This document shows positions 23,441 to 35,616 of a DNA stretch of 64,000 nucleotides, piece by piece (position 1 is the first letter of the stretch; each line of letters opens with the position of its first letter). The DNA lies in contig MNCI01009376.1 in NCBI GenBank assembly GCA_015680685.1, positions 1,840-65,839 of the forward strand, written 5' to 3'. This stretch comes from Gnetum montanum (taxonomy: Eukaryota > Streptophyta > Gnetopsida > Gnetales > Gnetaceae). Position numbers and translations under genes: made by a program. The notes beneath the pieces are model-generated. The model worked only from the letters and a program-made list of their open reading frames with translations. It made no database searches and was not told the DNA's origin.

Positions 23441-24533
23441 CGCAAGGGCACCGAGAATGTAGTTGCTGATCATTTATCTCGATTGCGATGGCTCAACCAA
23501 AAGGATGAGTATCCAATTTTTGATCATTTCCTTGATGAATTCTTCTTTGCTGGTGTAGTGAACAATCAATCACCCATGGAGACAAACTGGTATAGTAGCA
23601 TTCTTACCTATCTCCTCACCCAACAAACACCACAAGAGTTAAACCTTAAGAAGAAACAACAATTTCTTCACCGAGCCAAGTACTTTATGGAAATCAATGG
23701 GCAACTATACAAAGTGTATCTCGATGGCTTGGTTCAATAGTGTGTTGCCGATATAGATCAACTACGAGTTCTCCAAGACACTCATGAGGGTCCTTGTGGG
23801 GATCATTACATTGGGAGACAAATGGCCATCAAGATCCTGCTTGTAGGATATTATTGCCCTACATTATTTTAGGATGCCCATCATTTTGTCCAATCTTGTG
23901 AGTACTAACAACGTGATGGGGGAATGACTACTAGAATGGAGGATCTACAACAATGGATTCAGCCGTTAGAACCCTTCGACATTTCGGGAATTGATTTTAT
24001 GGGGCCGATTACACCAATGTCCAATGGAAAAGCTTATATTATTTTTGTCATTCATTACCTAACAAAATGGGCCAAAGAAGCTGCTGTTAAAGATTGTACA
24101 TCATCTACAACTACATGATTTATTCAACAAAAAATAATAAATAGGTTTGGTATGCCTCATGCACTTATTTCAGACAATGGTACCCACTTCACAGGTGCAA
24201 CTTTTCAGAATTTAATACAATGCTTAGGGGTTGAACACAAACTAACAACACCATACCACCCCCAAGTGAACGGTCAAGCCAAAGTTACCAACAAGGAGAT
24301 TATGAAAATATTGACAAAAACTATTAGCAAGTTTAGGTGAGACTAGAGCACTAAATTGAACAATGCTCTTTGGGCATACCACTCCACATGGAAACTCCCT
24401 ACAGGCTACTCTCCCTATGAGTTAGTGTACTATAAATTACCAATGCTTTCCATTCAAACTGAGCTCTGTACACTATCCATAGCATGCAACCTCAACCTTG
24501 ACCTTGATCTAGCATAGAAACAATGGTTAGTAA
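23441..24533 (+). pseudogene. Integrase of element A (broken)
   Basis: Linker VVADHLSRLRWLNQKDEYP (about 23,458) is followed by a zinc-binding HHCC region at about 23,785-23,910 (HEGPCGDHYIGRQMAIKI) and a core with GIDFMGPITPMSNGKAYII (about 23,990), ALISDNGTHFTGATF (about 24,157) and PYHPQVNGQAKVTNKEI (about 24,253). The first two catalytic Asp are kept; the Glu of the DDE triad, normally in NGQAEV, is Lys. The C-terminal part runs into the assembly gap. Confidence 0.85.
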
Positions 24534-24866
24534 NNNNNNNNNNNNNNNNNNNNNNNNNNNNNNNNNNNNNNNNNNNNNNNNNNNNNNNNNNNNNNNNNNN
24601 NNNNNNNNNNNNNNNNNNNNNNNNNNNNNNNNNNNNNNNNNNNNNNNNNNNNNNNNNNNNNNNNNNNNNNNNNNNNNNNNNNNNNNNNNNNNNNNNNNNN
24701 NNNNNNNNNNNNNNNNNNNNNNNNNNNNNNNNNNNNNNNNNNNNNNNNNNNNNNNNNNNNNNNNNNNNNNNNNNNNNNNNNNNNNNNNNNNNNNNNNNNN
24801 NNNNNNNNNNNNNNNNNNNNNNNNNNNNNNNNNNNNNNNNNNNNNNNNNNNNNNNNNNNNNNNNNN
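24534..24866. other. Assembly gap (333 N)
   Basis: A continuous run of N in the end of pol of element A. Open frames spanning it are artefacts. Confidence 0.99.
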
Positions 24867-26732
24867 TTTTTTTTACACATTCTTTCAACTTTTCTTATTT
24901 TTTTTACACCATCGTTCATGTTTTTACTATTTCTTTGTTTACTTGATTTAATTTTATTTATCATCTAATAAGTGCTCATGATGGTGGATTAAATTATATC
25001 ATATTGATTGATAATGTTTGGTTTTTACCTTTGAATTATGATGCTAATATTAAGGTATGCTTCTTTTGGTAAAATAGGCAATGAGTCCATGTCGTCCACT
25101 CATTCATACAACTTTATGGTCTCCTTTTTCTTGGAACTGTATAGTCCCCTTTTTCTAAGTAAACTTGTTAATGAATTGGTGGCTGGGTATTTTTCAAACC
25201 AAGAAAAGACTCAAAGGATGAAAATGGTGTGACTTCAAGGGAATTCGATGCATTGGTGTTGGTCATTCTCTTGGGTGCTTGGCTGCTTTTTCTTGGGTTT
25301 TCTACTATTCTAACATTGTTCAAATATCAGGAAGCTAAGTGAATAAAAATAAGTCTTTGCATGGTGTGATTCTCATGCATAAACATCAAAAAAAAGAGAA
25401 AAAAGAGAAAAAGGTGAGAATTCAAAGCACACCCCTTAGACATAATAAAGCAATATGGGCTACAAGTTCTAGTTATGGCACTGGAAAGGCATGTTACTCA
25501 TTCCTGAAGGTTCCCTCTAACTAAGGCCCTTTCGCGCTTCCTGCTTCTCCATCTCGCTCTCTTTGGAATGGTGGTGACTTTTGTGGAAGCATTCTTGTTG
25601 CTTCAAGAGGATGGATTGGCCAAGTGTATTGATGCAAGGTTATTGAATGTGGTTGGTTTGAGTCTATATTTGGGATGAGTTCTACTCAGTTATCTTAACC
25701 ATGAAATACACAAGAGGCTTTACACAACTTTGTTCTTGGGATTTCATTCCATTCTCTCCTCTCCATCTTTCTTCCCATTTTCCACCTCATTGCCAGTTTT
25801 ATCATTAGTCTATTCTAGGTTGATGCATTATTTTTCTTTGGTGAATTCTTGTGGATAAGTTTTTAACTCTTACTTCCAAATGACATTCCTAGAGCCTATA
25901 GACTCTTTGGTTTGTGGATTTCTCAGGGCATAAAGGGCATGAGCCTGCTTTGGGGAGGATCCACTGGCATTTCTTTTTGGTACAATTGTTTACTTCTTTC
26001 CCTCAAACATTTCCTACAATCAATCATTTCTTATTTCATCCCCATCCATGACATCCATTTTATTGGTGCTGCTGTTGATATTTTTCATCTTTCTTGTTCC
26101 TCATGTTTTTCCATGTTATAGCTACCGCAGGTTTGCTCTTAGTCGTGGGGGCCTTGGCACAAACTTTTTAATTTTTTTCATTTTACTAATGGCCTAACCC
26201 CTACACCTTGGGTAGTTTCCAATGATAAATCTCCAATCCAGTTTATGCCATAACAACAACTTAGCCAGTGTGCTTCATATCGAGGCAAGGTATCAATTGC
26301 ATTGTGGATTATCTATCCTTGCTCATTTAGACTGTGTTATGTGTGCAGATGGTGATCATACAAAAAATGGACTAGGCTTGGAGGAAGCACTCAATATGGA
26401 CAGGAACTAGAGCATTTACGAAAGGAGAAAGTTTGGTGGCATGGCTATGCATAAATAATGGAAGGAACAATCTTGGCATTGGCAACAACACGTTCCATCT
26501 TCTTTCTCTCTCTCTCTCTTTTTCTCTTCAAGCTACCAAATAAAGAAATGAATGTCATTTATGTACGAGTGTTCACCACAATGGTCATGAACACTAATGT
26601 TGTAATATGCTTATTGATTTGTTCACTAGGCACATTGAGTCTATCATCCCATTCCACCATCAATTGTCAATTAGTCAATAATCCCATACCTTCCCAATAT
26701 TTTGTAAGGAACTTGAGGACAAGTTTTCATTC
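24867..26732 (+). mobile_element. 3' region of element A between integrase and polypurine tract
   Basis: About 1.9 kb conserved in outline with the 3' regions of B, D and G but without a long frame. Landmarks are 'ccactcattcatacaactttatgg' (about 25,098; also about 63,070 in G) and the block encoding GIKGMSLLWGGSTGISF at about 25,925-25,980, recognisable in all four elements. The last 300 bp (26,458-26,732) closely resemble 33,706-34,000 of B on the other strand. It may be the relic of an env-like or extra ORF, or of a conserved RNA. Confidence 0.65.
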
Positions 26733-26745
26733 AGTAGTGGGGGTA
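26733..26745 (+). promoter_or_regulatory. Polypurine tract of element A
   Basis: agtagtgggggta directly before the TGATGAG start of the 3' LTR; primes plus-strand DNA synthesis. Equivalent tracts border B (33,691-33,705) and D (41,104-41,118) on the minus strand. Confidence 0.75.
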
Positions 26746-27729
26746 TGATGAGAGTGGTTACTATAGTAGTTATTCTAATTATTAGAGTAGTTACTCTAGT
26801 GGTTACTTTAGTAGTTATTCTAATTATTAGAGTGGTTACTCTAGCGGTTACTCTAGCAGTTATTCTAATTATTAGAGTGGTTACTCTAGCGGTTACTTTA
26901 GTAGTTATTCTAATTATTAGAGCATTTACTCTAATTATTATAGTAGTTGCTACCAAGTCTATAAATATAGTGCCTAGGTGCACAATTGGGGAGAATTCTT
27001 TTAGCATTCAAGTAGCGAAACTCTTGTAGTCTGTTTGAAAGTTAGAGTATTTTCCAAGTGCTCACAGCAGGAGGTCTAAGTGTAGATAGATCTTTATTCA
27101 AGTATTGTGTACCTGAGCACACCTTGTGTATGAAAATAAATACGAGCTCTTTGATTCATCCTTACAGCACTTGAGATTTTTTTTCTTATGCATTTCTTTT
27201 ATTTTATTTTCTTATGCATTTATTTTATTTTATTTTATTTTATGCACTTTACATTTCTGTTATTAGCATAGCAATTCATTTTGATCAATTAAGCAAATCG
27301 TTAAATTACACAAGCTAGTTAACTTCCAGCATGTGTGTAATGTTTGATAAACTAGTAACAATTAGTGTTTGGTAATCCCAGCAATGTTGCCCTCATTTAG
27401 GATGTGTACGACAAGTGGGAATGGATGCTAGTGTTAGGATTAGTTAGAACTTAGTTAATGAGTAGTTAAGTTAAATTAGTCACTTAGTTACCTCTCTCCT
27501 TCCCTACTAGCATAGGACATAAAAACATAAAAGCTATAAAAATCATATGCTTCAAGCTTACTTAACCATACAATTGTGACATGCACGTAAGCTTGGGAAG
27601 ACAATGATCAACCAACCCGTCCTTGTTCCACAAAGGCGCATAAGCACTTAGTTGTTGGAATTTGACCAAATCGTACATGAAACACATGTATTCCTATGGT
27701 TGAGCGTAGGGGTACCTCGCCACTCATCA
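26746..27729 (+). repeat. 3' LTR of element A
   Basis: Co-linear with 17,703-18,662, including the 45-bp array (26,748-26,935), TATAAATA at 26,960-26,967 and the CTCATCA end. A ttttatttta-type expansion at about 27,190-27,245 accounts for some of the length difference. Confidence 0.92.
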
Positions 27730-28910
27730 GTGGGGGTTGAAAAGTGTGAAGAATCCAAGCTACGCAAGTTCTTTACACTAGGATTTGGGAATCCCAAGGG
27801 TCTAGCATGGAGCTTGAAAACTCAGAAATCCTATAAGGAGTTACAAGTCTACAAGGTCATAGGGTTTCTATGTTGGGTTCAAGACAATACAACTTTGGAA
27901 ACTTGTAAAAAAAAAAAAAAACTCTTGAGTGCTTGAGGATGTCCAAGTGTAGAACTATAAACAATTTGTATGCAAAAGTGCATGTATGCATAAATTTGTT
28001 GAACTACATCAAAAAATTTGCTCAACCTTTTGAAAATTTTTGAACAAGTAAATGGTGTTGAAGGTTGCCTTTTATAGGTTCTTGGGCCATGAGTGGGGGT
28101 ACAGAATGGTTGTAATTTGGCTAAAATTTGGTTTCATAATGGCTACAAATTACCTACCAAATTGCTACAAATTTCTACCTCATTCAGGTGAGATGGATGC
28201 CTAAATTTTGGGGGGTTACCATATATAGTAAGTGCCTTCCCTAATGGTTATTCCATTTACTATAAATAGTAATGGAGGCACACCTTCCATGCTGAAGATG
28301 AATCTTTCATGCTAAGCTCTTCACATTGCTTGGTGAAGTGGCTAGTCAATGTTGGAGTGCATGAAGTGTTGTAATTTGGTTATTGTGGCTTCCATGCTAG
28401 GGGGATGCAATTTCCATGCTAAGGTGGAGCCTCCACACTTGGGGGGGGGGGGGGGGGGGNAGAGGAAACTTCCACACTAAGGAGAAAAGGTTTCCAAACT
28501 AAGCATGTAATCTCCATAATGGGGGGAAAATTTTCCAAGTTGTGGGAAAATCCCACACTTCTCCACATTGGGGATAGGTGAGTTCTACCCCCTTACAAGT
28601 GTTTCCAACATAAAAAAATGTATAACCCTCATAAAACCCATCAAATTGCCATTTTTGGCATTCCAAAAGGCATTTTTGACATCCATCCACCCACACCCAC
28701 CCCCACCCATTGTAGAAATCTTCAATCTTCTATTGATGCTATGCTATGATGGGAAATCACTTATTCTATTATGTCTTTATAAAGGAAAATCATGTACCTA
28801 AGTGGAAGAAAAGAGGAAGTATCAACTTAAGTTAATAAAAAATTAATTAAAGATAACACTCATTTTTCATGATTTTGTGATTAATAGGTCTAGAAAACTA
28901 TCATTATCTC
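27730..28910. other. Right flank of element A, no gene
   Basis: Unique-looking sequence to about 28,080, then loosely repeated 25-30 bp phrases such as 'ttccatgctaagg' and 'cttccacactaagg' (28,270-28,600) around a run of 19 G and an N at 28,441-28,460. Short open frames here are low-complexity and unsupported. Confidence 0.5.
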
Positions 28911-29600
28911 TAGTTAAACACATGGTACTCTTTGATACGATTCCAATAGTACTAATTTCACCAAAATCTAACTTACAGTTTGGGAGATACAGTGGTTCTT
29001 GGGTTGCATGTAGTTTCAATTAAAATGTTTTTTTTTTTAATTTTAAAAATTTATTTTGTTATAATAAAATAAAATAAATAATTTTTTTAAGCAGGAGGTC
29101 ATGTGTTCAACACTAGCCCCTTCCAAACTTTATGTTAAAAAAACAAATTTTCCCTAACTTGGGTAGAGGTTGGGGCTGTGATCAACCCCTGCTACCAATA
29201 GCAGTAGAGCTTATCATATCATTGTGTGATAGGGCTATAAGGCCTAGCCTCACAATGTCTAGGTCAATAATAGAAGACCTATAGTCAAGAAGACATCTTT
29301 GGGTTAAGAAAGATGTAAAAGGTGTCTTTTGGGTTTATAAGACATCTTTCTAGAGAATCCAACCACATAGAAGCTATATTTCATGTATGAAAGACATATT
29401 GTGCTTACTAGAAGATTTTTGTTAAGTGTAGAAAATGTCTTTTAAGATTGTCCAAAACATAACTAGATGTTTGGCTTGAAGCCTAGAACCTCTTGTTCAA
29501 GCTTTCATCAATCCTAAAACTTATTCGAATGCATGGAAACATGTCAAACATACATAAGACACAACAAATGACATCAAACACATAATACAAATGATGATTC
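28911..29600. other. Probable LTR or 3' flank of chromovirus J
   Basis: Includes the repeat shared with element E (about 28,920-29,170). Repeated 'agacatcttt' wording occurs at about 29,290-29,400. It lies where the 3' LTR of J should be on the minus strand, but I could not fix LTR ends. Confidence 0.35.
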
Positions 29601-32600
29601 ACAAATTAGGATTGGGTGATATCCTCATCATTTCTCCCATCCTAGAAATGATACTTGACCTCAAATTGTCATTACAATGGCATTGAGTCCCCAAAAAGCC
29701 AAATTAGACTCATAAACCTACATGGAATTTTCAAGCTCTTCATCACTCTAATGGATTAAGTACCCATGATTCTTCTAGCCTCTTATGTTCATTTTTTATT
29801 TTGCTTGTAGCACCATTGGTTTCCTTGATGTTTTGTATGAACTTAGATCTTCAATTGCATTTTTGAGAACTTTAATATTATCCTCAAGATCATATGCAAA
29901 TAAATGGTCATGGAAATGGCTTAAATATGAAACATTAAACACACGTGAAAATAGATAATGTCTAATTAGGAAGATCAAGGTCATAAGCATTGTCATTCAT
30001 TTTGATCCTAATTTAAAATGGACCAATCCTCTTGGACTTGAGCTTAGAGAAGTTCCTAGTCTTCAACCTCTTCTTGCCCAAATGGAGTCATACATAGTCA
30101 CCAATATTAAAGATCATCTTTTTCTTTCCCAAGTTCTTGGTAGTAACAAGTTCTTTTACCTTAACTTATATATGCAAATCTTGCATACTTTGAACACAGT
30201 CTAAATTGACATGGGCATCATAATCAAATTTTCTCAAATCATCTACCATATTATCATAACTATAGTTTACCTCAAATGTACTTTTCCTAATGCTACAATG
30301 ACAAGAATTTTTATGACTAAAATCAACAAGTGAAAAAATATTTTTCCATCTATTAGATTGATCCTCACAAAGACACCTCAAATTTTAAGTAATGATTTAT
30401 TCACAACCTCAATTTGGCCATAAATTTATAGATGATAGGAACTAGAAAAGGATAATTTTAGACTCAACACTTTCCACAATGACCTTGGAAAAATGACTTA
30501 TAAATTTAACATCCCTATCACTATGCAATCTTATACCATTTTGGAAACGCATGTTGAAAATATGAGATGCATCATTGCTTCTCTTATAAGAAATGAAATG
30601 GACTATTTTAGTGAATTTATCAACAATAAAAAAAATTATCATCAACTTGTATCTTCTAAATCTTACAAATAAAATCCATAAGTATGGGCAAAGGTAAAAA
30701 ATGTCCAACAATACCCTTTCCTCACTTGAATTCTTGGCAAACAAGATACTTTCTAATAAATTTGTTTACATCATTTCCATACTTGAACAAAATTAGCTTT
30801 TATCATATCCATATGTCCTACCATATTACAAGTATGCTTTTCATGATAATGAGATGTTAATCTACTGGTAAGATTGTTAATTTGGAAACTCTATGTCATG
30901 GGTTTGATCCTAGTAGGCAATGTTAACATATAAAGTTCTATTTGGACTATATATCTTGGGGTGTAACTATGTTTAAATTATTTTGGGTTCCAACAACACA
31001 CCATCCTCCATTTTCCCCTCCTTACACACCCCCAATAAGTATGATTTTAATCTAAAATTCTTGATCTAAAATCATACTTTGACACACATACCTTGTCATT
31101 CTTAAGAAGAATATCTTGTTGTAGATGATAGTCTCTCCATCCATTCACTCTACTAAGAAATGGAACATTAAGATCCTTTCAAATCTTTCCAAAATCAACG
31201 TCATAAAAGTACAAAGAAGTCAAGTTTTCAAGTCCTTCTACTTGAGCATATGAATGATTCACAACATGATTTCTTAAAATAGCATCTTCTACTACATTAC
31301 TTTTTCCACTTCTATGTTTTAACACAAAGTGGAGTTTTTGAGTTGCTCCATCCATTTCATATCTTGACATTCAACTTATTTTTTAAATTTTAGAATTGAT
31401 CTAAGTACACAATTTATTTTTTCATATAGTAACATTTCTTAGCATTGATCACCAACTTAGCCTCAGGTAACTTTGAGCATACTAATCTCAATTTTTACAC
31501 ATGTTCTTCTTCATTAGAATTGTACATATGAATATCATCAAAGAAGATAATACAACATTTTCCAATAAGATTCCTTAAAATGTCATGAAGTTTTTTGGAG
31601 CATTAGTTAGTCCAAAAGGCATGATTAATCACTCATACAAACCATTTGGTGTCTTAAAGACTATTTTCCATTCATCTCCCAAACTAATATGAATTTGATA
31701 ATAGCAACTTTTTAAATCAATCTTAAAGAATATTTAGTATTGGCAAGTATATCAAGAATGTCATCTATTCTAGGAATGGAAAATTTATACTTGATAGTGA
31801 TCCTATCAATAGCCATAGAATTTATGCATTTTCTCATCTCATTCGTATCCTTTTAGGAATAAGTACAACTAGAATGGCACAAGAAGAAATGGATTCCTTA
31901 ATGAAGTTATTAAAGAGTAATTCACTTGTTTATGAAACTCCTTCCTTTCATGTGGAGTCATGTGGTAAACTCTCTCATTTGGGGTGATAGTTGTAGGCAT
32001 GAAGTTAATTTGGTGCTAAAGCCAATGAACTTTATAAGACCTAGGGTATGAATATGTGTTCAAGCCAAGCTTATCAACATGCTTAGAAGAAATAACATTT
32101 TCTTAGGTATTACCATCAATTAAAATGTGTACCCATTTACCATTGTCAAGATACCTAGCCCTAATACTAAAGAGAATATTCCTCATAGGATCTTCATTAA
32201 CATTCAGATTTTTCATAAAAGTGTAATAATTAATTTTAGTTATGTCTTCCTTCTTAGAAGCATGTGGATTTCCCTCATTAGAAGAATATTCTTTCTCTAA
32301 GGTTTGGAGTTCTTTTCTCTTTGAAATCTTTGGCTTTTTACATTTTCCATGCTTATGTTCCATCTCATCACAAATGAAGCATTGAAGTTTGGAAGCATAG
32401 CCATTCCCTTAACCCTTTCCTTGGAATAATCCTTATTAGAATTCCATAGACTTCTCTTGCTTCTCATTTATGTCTTCTTTGGCATTTCTCTTATACTTTA
32501 CTTCTTTCTAACATTTAGAAGCTTTGGAGCCCTTACCCTTAGAAGGTTTAGAACTTCTATTAAAGTCTTGAAGTTTCTCCTCAACTTTAAGAACTAATTC

Positions 32601-32866
32601 AAAAGTCTCATCCAATGTTTAGGACTCATAAAATATTAGCTCTTGTTGGTATTTCCTTTTTAATCCTCCTTGGAAATTGGACACTTGCTCATACTCATCC
32701 TAATGATATTTTTCTTGCTAGAAGACTTTGCAAAAATGCATGTATAAATCTTTCACACTCTTATCATCTTGTCATAGGTATTTTAATATTTGGATTATTG
32801 TTTTCTATGGTGGTTCTCCTCAAATTTTTGTTTGAGCATGAATTTCATTAGGAACTAATCTTTGAT
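29600..32866 (-). mobile_element. Element J: decayed chromovirus-like Ty3/gypsy element
   Basis: On the minus strand: gag zinc knuckle CFICDEMEHKHGKC (about 32,380-32,340; intact CX2CX4HX4C); protease-like VHILIDGNT (about 32,130-32,103); reverse transcriptase with MPFGLTNAP (about 31,625) and CIIFFDDIHMYN (about 31,555-31,520, DD pair kept); RNase H end LKHRSGKSNVVEDA (about 31,330-31,280); integrase core VDKFTKIVHFISYKRSNDA (about 30,640-30,560) and LHSDRDVKFISHFS (about 30,530-30,490); and the C-terminal NDNAYDLDLPN (about 29,995-29,965) and NVSYLSHFHDH (about 29,940-29,905). That C-terminal wording and the gag knuckle point to the chromovirus branch. Stops and shifts occur throughout. A SINE-like insert splits the integrase and element B abuts its gag side. 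Confidence 0.82.
30852..30975 (+). repeat. tRNA-derived SINE-like copy 1
   Basis: Box-A-like ttaatctactggtaag and box-B-like gggtttgatcc, 45-50 bp apart, are followed by 'aaagttctatttggactatatatcttggggt'-type sequence. Copy 2 at 38,908 has the same order and the same tail (aaagttagtattgga, then atattggggtaaa). It sits in the integrase of J, in opposite orientation. Confidence 0.65.
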
Positions 32867-32891
32867 AGGAGCATCATTACAAGGTAATCAT

Positions 32892-33690
32892 TGATGAGCG
32901 GCAAGGTACCCCTATTCTTAACCATATGAATATAAGCATTTCACACACAATCCAATTGAATTCCAAGGACTAAGTGCCTATGCACCTTCGTGGAACAATA
33001 AGGGGTTGATTAATCATTGTCTTCCCAAACTTACTTGTATGTCACAGTTGTATGGTTAAGTAAGCTTAAGGTATATGATTTTTATGTGTTTTATATCCTG
33101 TGCTAATAAGGAGGGGAGAGAGAAGTAACTAAGTAAATAATCTAATTTAACTATTCATTAACTAAGTTCTAAGTACTCCTAACACCAGCCTCCATTCCCA
33201 CTTGCCGTACACATCCTGAACCAGTGCAACACTGCTAGGATTACCAAATGCTAATCGTTACTAGGTTACCAAGCACTACACGCATGCTCGAAGTGGTCAT
33301 ACTGAGTGTGTTTAACTAAGAGAGTTGTAGGGTGAGAGAAATCATTAATTAGCTACAAAATAATTAAATAATAATTAACACTTATTAATCTATTCTATAT
33401 GCTGCAAGGTTTATCATAAAGTTCGTCTTTATTTTTGTACACAAAGTGTGCTTAGGTACACAATGCTCAAATAAAGATCCGTTCACTCTATGACTCCTAC
33501 TGCGGGCACGCAGAAATAATTCTAACTCTAGAGGGATAAAATGGCAAGAGTTTGGTTAAGGAACTAATTCTTAATTGTTGAAACCAAGGGGATCACCTCT
33601 TATTTATAGATAAGGAGACATGCCACGATATCGGGTATCCGATATCGCATGGTAGATCCAATATCGTGGACGCAATATCACGGTTCATCA
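32892..33690 (-). repeat. 3' LTR of element B
   Basis: 799 bp. On the plus strand it runs TGATGAGCGGCAAGGTACCCC...GGTTCATCA, the inverse of the family's TGATGAA...GCTCATCA. A minus-strand TATAAATA lies at 33,608-33,601. Upstream of it in U3, ccacgatatcgg (about 33,623) and ccaatatcgtgg (about 33,668) form a near-perfect 12-bp inverted repeat around a further CGATATCG. Confidence 0.88.
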
Positions 33691-35600
33691 TACCCCCATT
33701 ACTAAATGAAAACTCAACCTTGAGTTCCTTACAAAATATTGGAAAGGTATGGGATTATTGATTGAATGACTATTAACGATGGAACGAGGTGACTGACTCA
33801 ACGTGCCCAGTGAACAGACCAATAATACAATATATGACAGCATTAGTGTTCATGACCATAAAAGTGAACATTGTACATAAATGACATCTAGCCTTATTAG
33901 TAGCTGAAAGAGGAGAAGGAGAGAGAGAGGAAAGAATAAGACGTGTTGCTGCCAATGCCAAAATTGTGCTTGTTGTTGTTCATCCATAGCCATGCCATCA
34001 ATCTTGCTCCTTTTGTGAATGTTCCAATTCTGGTCCATCCTGAGTGCATCCTCTAGACCCAGTCCATTGTTGTATGATCACCATCTACACACACAACATA
34101 GTCACAAATAAGCAAGGTAGATAAATCACAATGTAGTTGATACCTTTCCTTGATATGAAGTGCATTGGCCGAGTTGTGATTATGGAAGATATTGGTTCTG
34201 GAGTTTTAACATTGGTAACTACCTAAGGTGTAGGGGTTAGGAAAAATTGAAAAATTTGTGCCTAGGCCCCCATGACAAAGAGCGAACCTCTGGTAGCAAT
34301 AGGGTGGAAAAAGAGAAGGAATAAGAAAGGTGGAGAAAAAGTAACAACAACAATGCCAATAAAATGGATGTCATGGATGGGGATGTAACAAAAATTGGTG
34401 ATTGTAGGAAATGTTTAAGGGAAATAAGTTAACAAGTGCATCAAAAAGGAATGCCAATGGGTCCTCCCCAAAGCAGGCTCATGCCCTTGATGCCCTAACA
34501 GACCTGCAAACCAAAGAGTCTGTAGGCTCTAGGAATGTCATTAGGAAGCAAGAGTTAAAAACTTACCTATAAGAAATTACCAAGGAAGAACAATGCATCA
34601 ACCAAGATACAGACTAATGATAAAACCAACAATGAGGTGAGAAATGGAAAAGAAAGGTGGAGAAGAGAGAATGGAATGGAAACCAAAAAATAAGGTTGTG
34701 TAAAGTCCCTTGTTTGTTTCATGGTTAATGTGATCGAGTAGGGCTCATCCCAAATCCGGACTCAAACCAACCACATTCAGTGACCTCACATCAACACATT
34801 TGACCAACCCCTCCTCTTAGAGCAACAAGAATGCCTCTACAAAAATTCACCACCATTCCAAGGAGAGCAAGATGGAGAACTAGGAAGTGAGAAGGGGCTT
34901 TAGTTAGAGGGAACCTTCAGGCATGGGTAACATGTCTTTCTAGTGCCATAACCAGTGCATGTAGCCTAAGATCATTATTGTGTCTAAGGGGTGTGCTTTG
35001 AATTCTCACTGTTTTTTTTTTGTATTTTTCACGTGAGAACCACACCATGCAAAGAATTATTTTTTATGAACTCAGCTTCCGGTGATTTGATGAATGGTTA
35101 GAATGGCAGAAAACCCAAAGAAAAAGCATCCAAGCACTCAAGAGAATAGCCAATACAAATGCATAGAATCCATTTGAAGTCACACCCTTTTCATCCTTTG
35201 AGTCTTTCCTTAGTCTGAGGAATACCCAATTACCAATTCGTTAATAGTTTTATTAAAGAAAGGGACTATACAGTTTCAAGCCAAGGGAGACCATAGGAAT
35301 TTATGGATGTATGAATGACGTGGACTCATTTCTTGTTAATCAAAAGAACCATACCTTAATATTGACATCATTCTTCAAAGGTAAAATCCAAACATTAGCA
35401 ATCGATATGATATTATTCATACCACCATCATGAACACTTATTGGGTGATGAACAAAATAAAGTAATCACACAAAGAAATGGTAAAAATACGAACAATGGT
35501 GTAAAACAAAAACAAGAAATATTAAAGAAATGTGCAAAAAAAATGTGTAAAAAAAAATATGTAAAACAAAAATATGTAAAACAAAAAAACTAGAAAGAAT
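33691..35600 (-). mobile_element. 3' region of element B with polypurine tract
   Basis: Begins on the minus strand after the integrase C-terminus and ends in the tract ttagtaatgggggta (33,705-33,691). The KGMSLLWGGP block lies at about 34,500-34,450, matching A, D and G. Two overlapping 62-codon frames at 33,773-34,038 align in part with A around 26,430-26,700 but are not continuous there. Confidence 0.7.
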
Positions 35601-35616
35601 TGAGGGCCTTTAATGG

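Larger units (their letters stand above)
17703..27729 (+). mobile_element. Element A: complete but dead Athila-like Ty3/gypsy retrotransposon
   Basis: The element is 10.0 kb long. LTRs of 960 and 984 bp start TGATGAG and end CTCATCA. The flanking 5-mers gtgga (17,698-17,702) and gtggg (27,730-27,734) are a target duplication with one mismatch. Order: LTR, tRNA-Asp-type primer site, gag, protease, reverse transcriptase, RNase H, integrase, about 1.9 kb of 3' region, polypurine tract, LTR. That order and primer place it in the non-chromovirus Athila/Tat group. All coding parts carry stops and frameshifts, and the interior has a 333-base assembly gap at 24,534-24,866. Confidence 0.92.

Noticed and set aside
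24454-24964. Three frames of about 142-145 codons
   Set aside because: They run through a 333-base block of N.
28499-28801. Two overlapping frames near a poly-G run
   Set aside because: Built from repeated low-complexity phrases, on both strands, with no homology I can recognise.
33773-34038. Two overlapping 62-codon frames as a conserved small gene
   Set aside because: The matching region of element A is broken by stops in the same frame, so only sequence similarity of the 3' region is supported.
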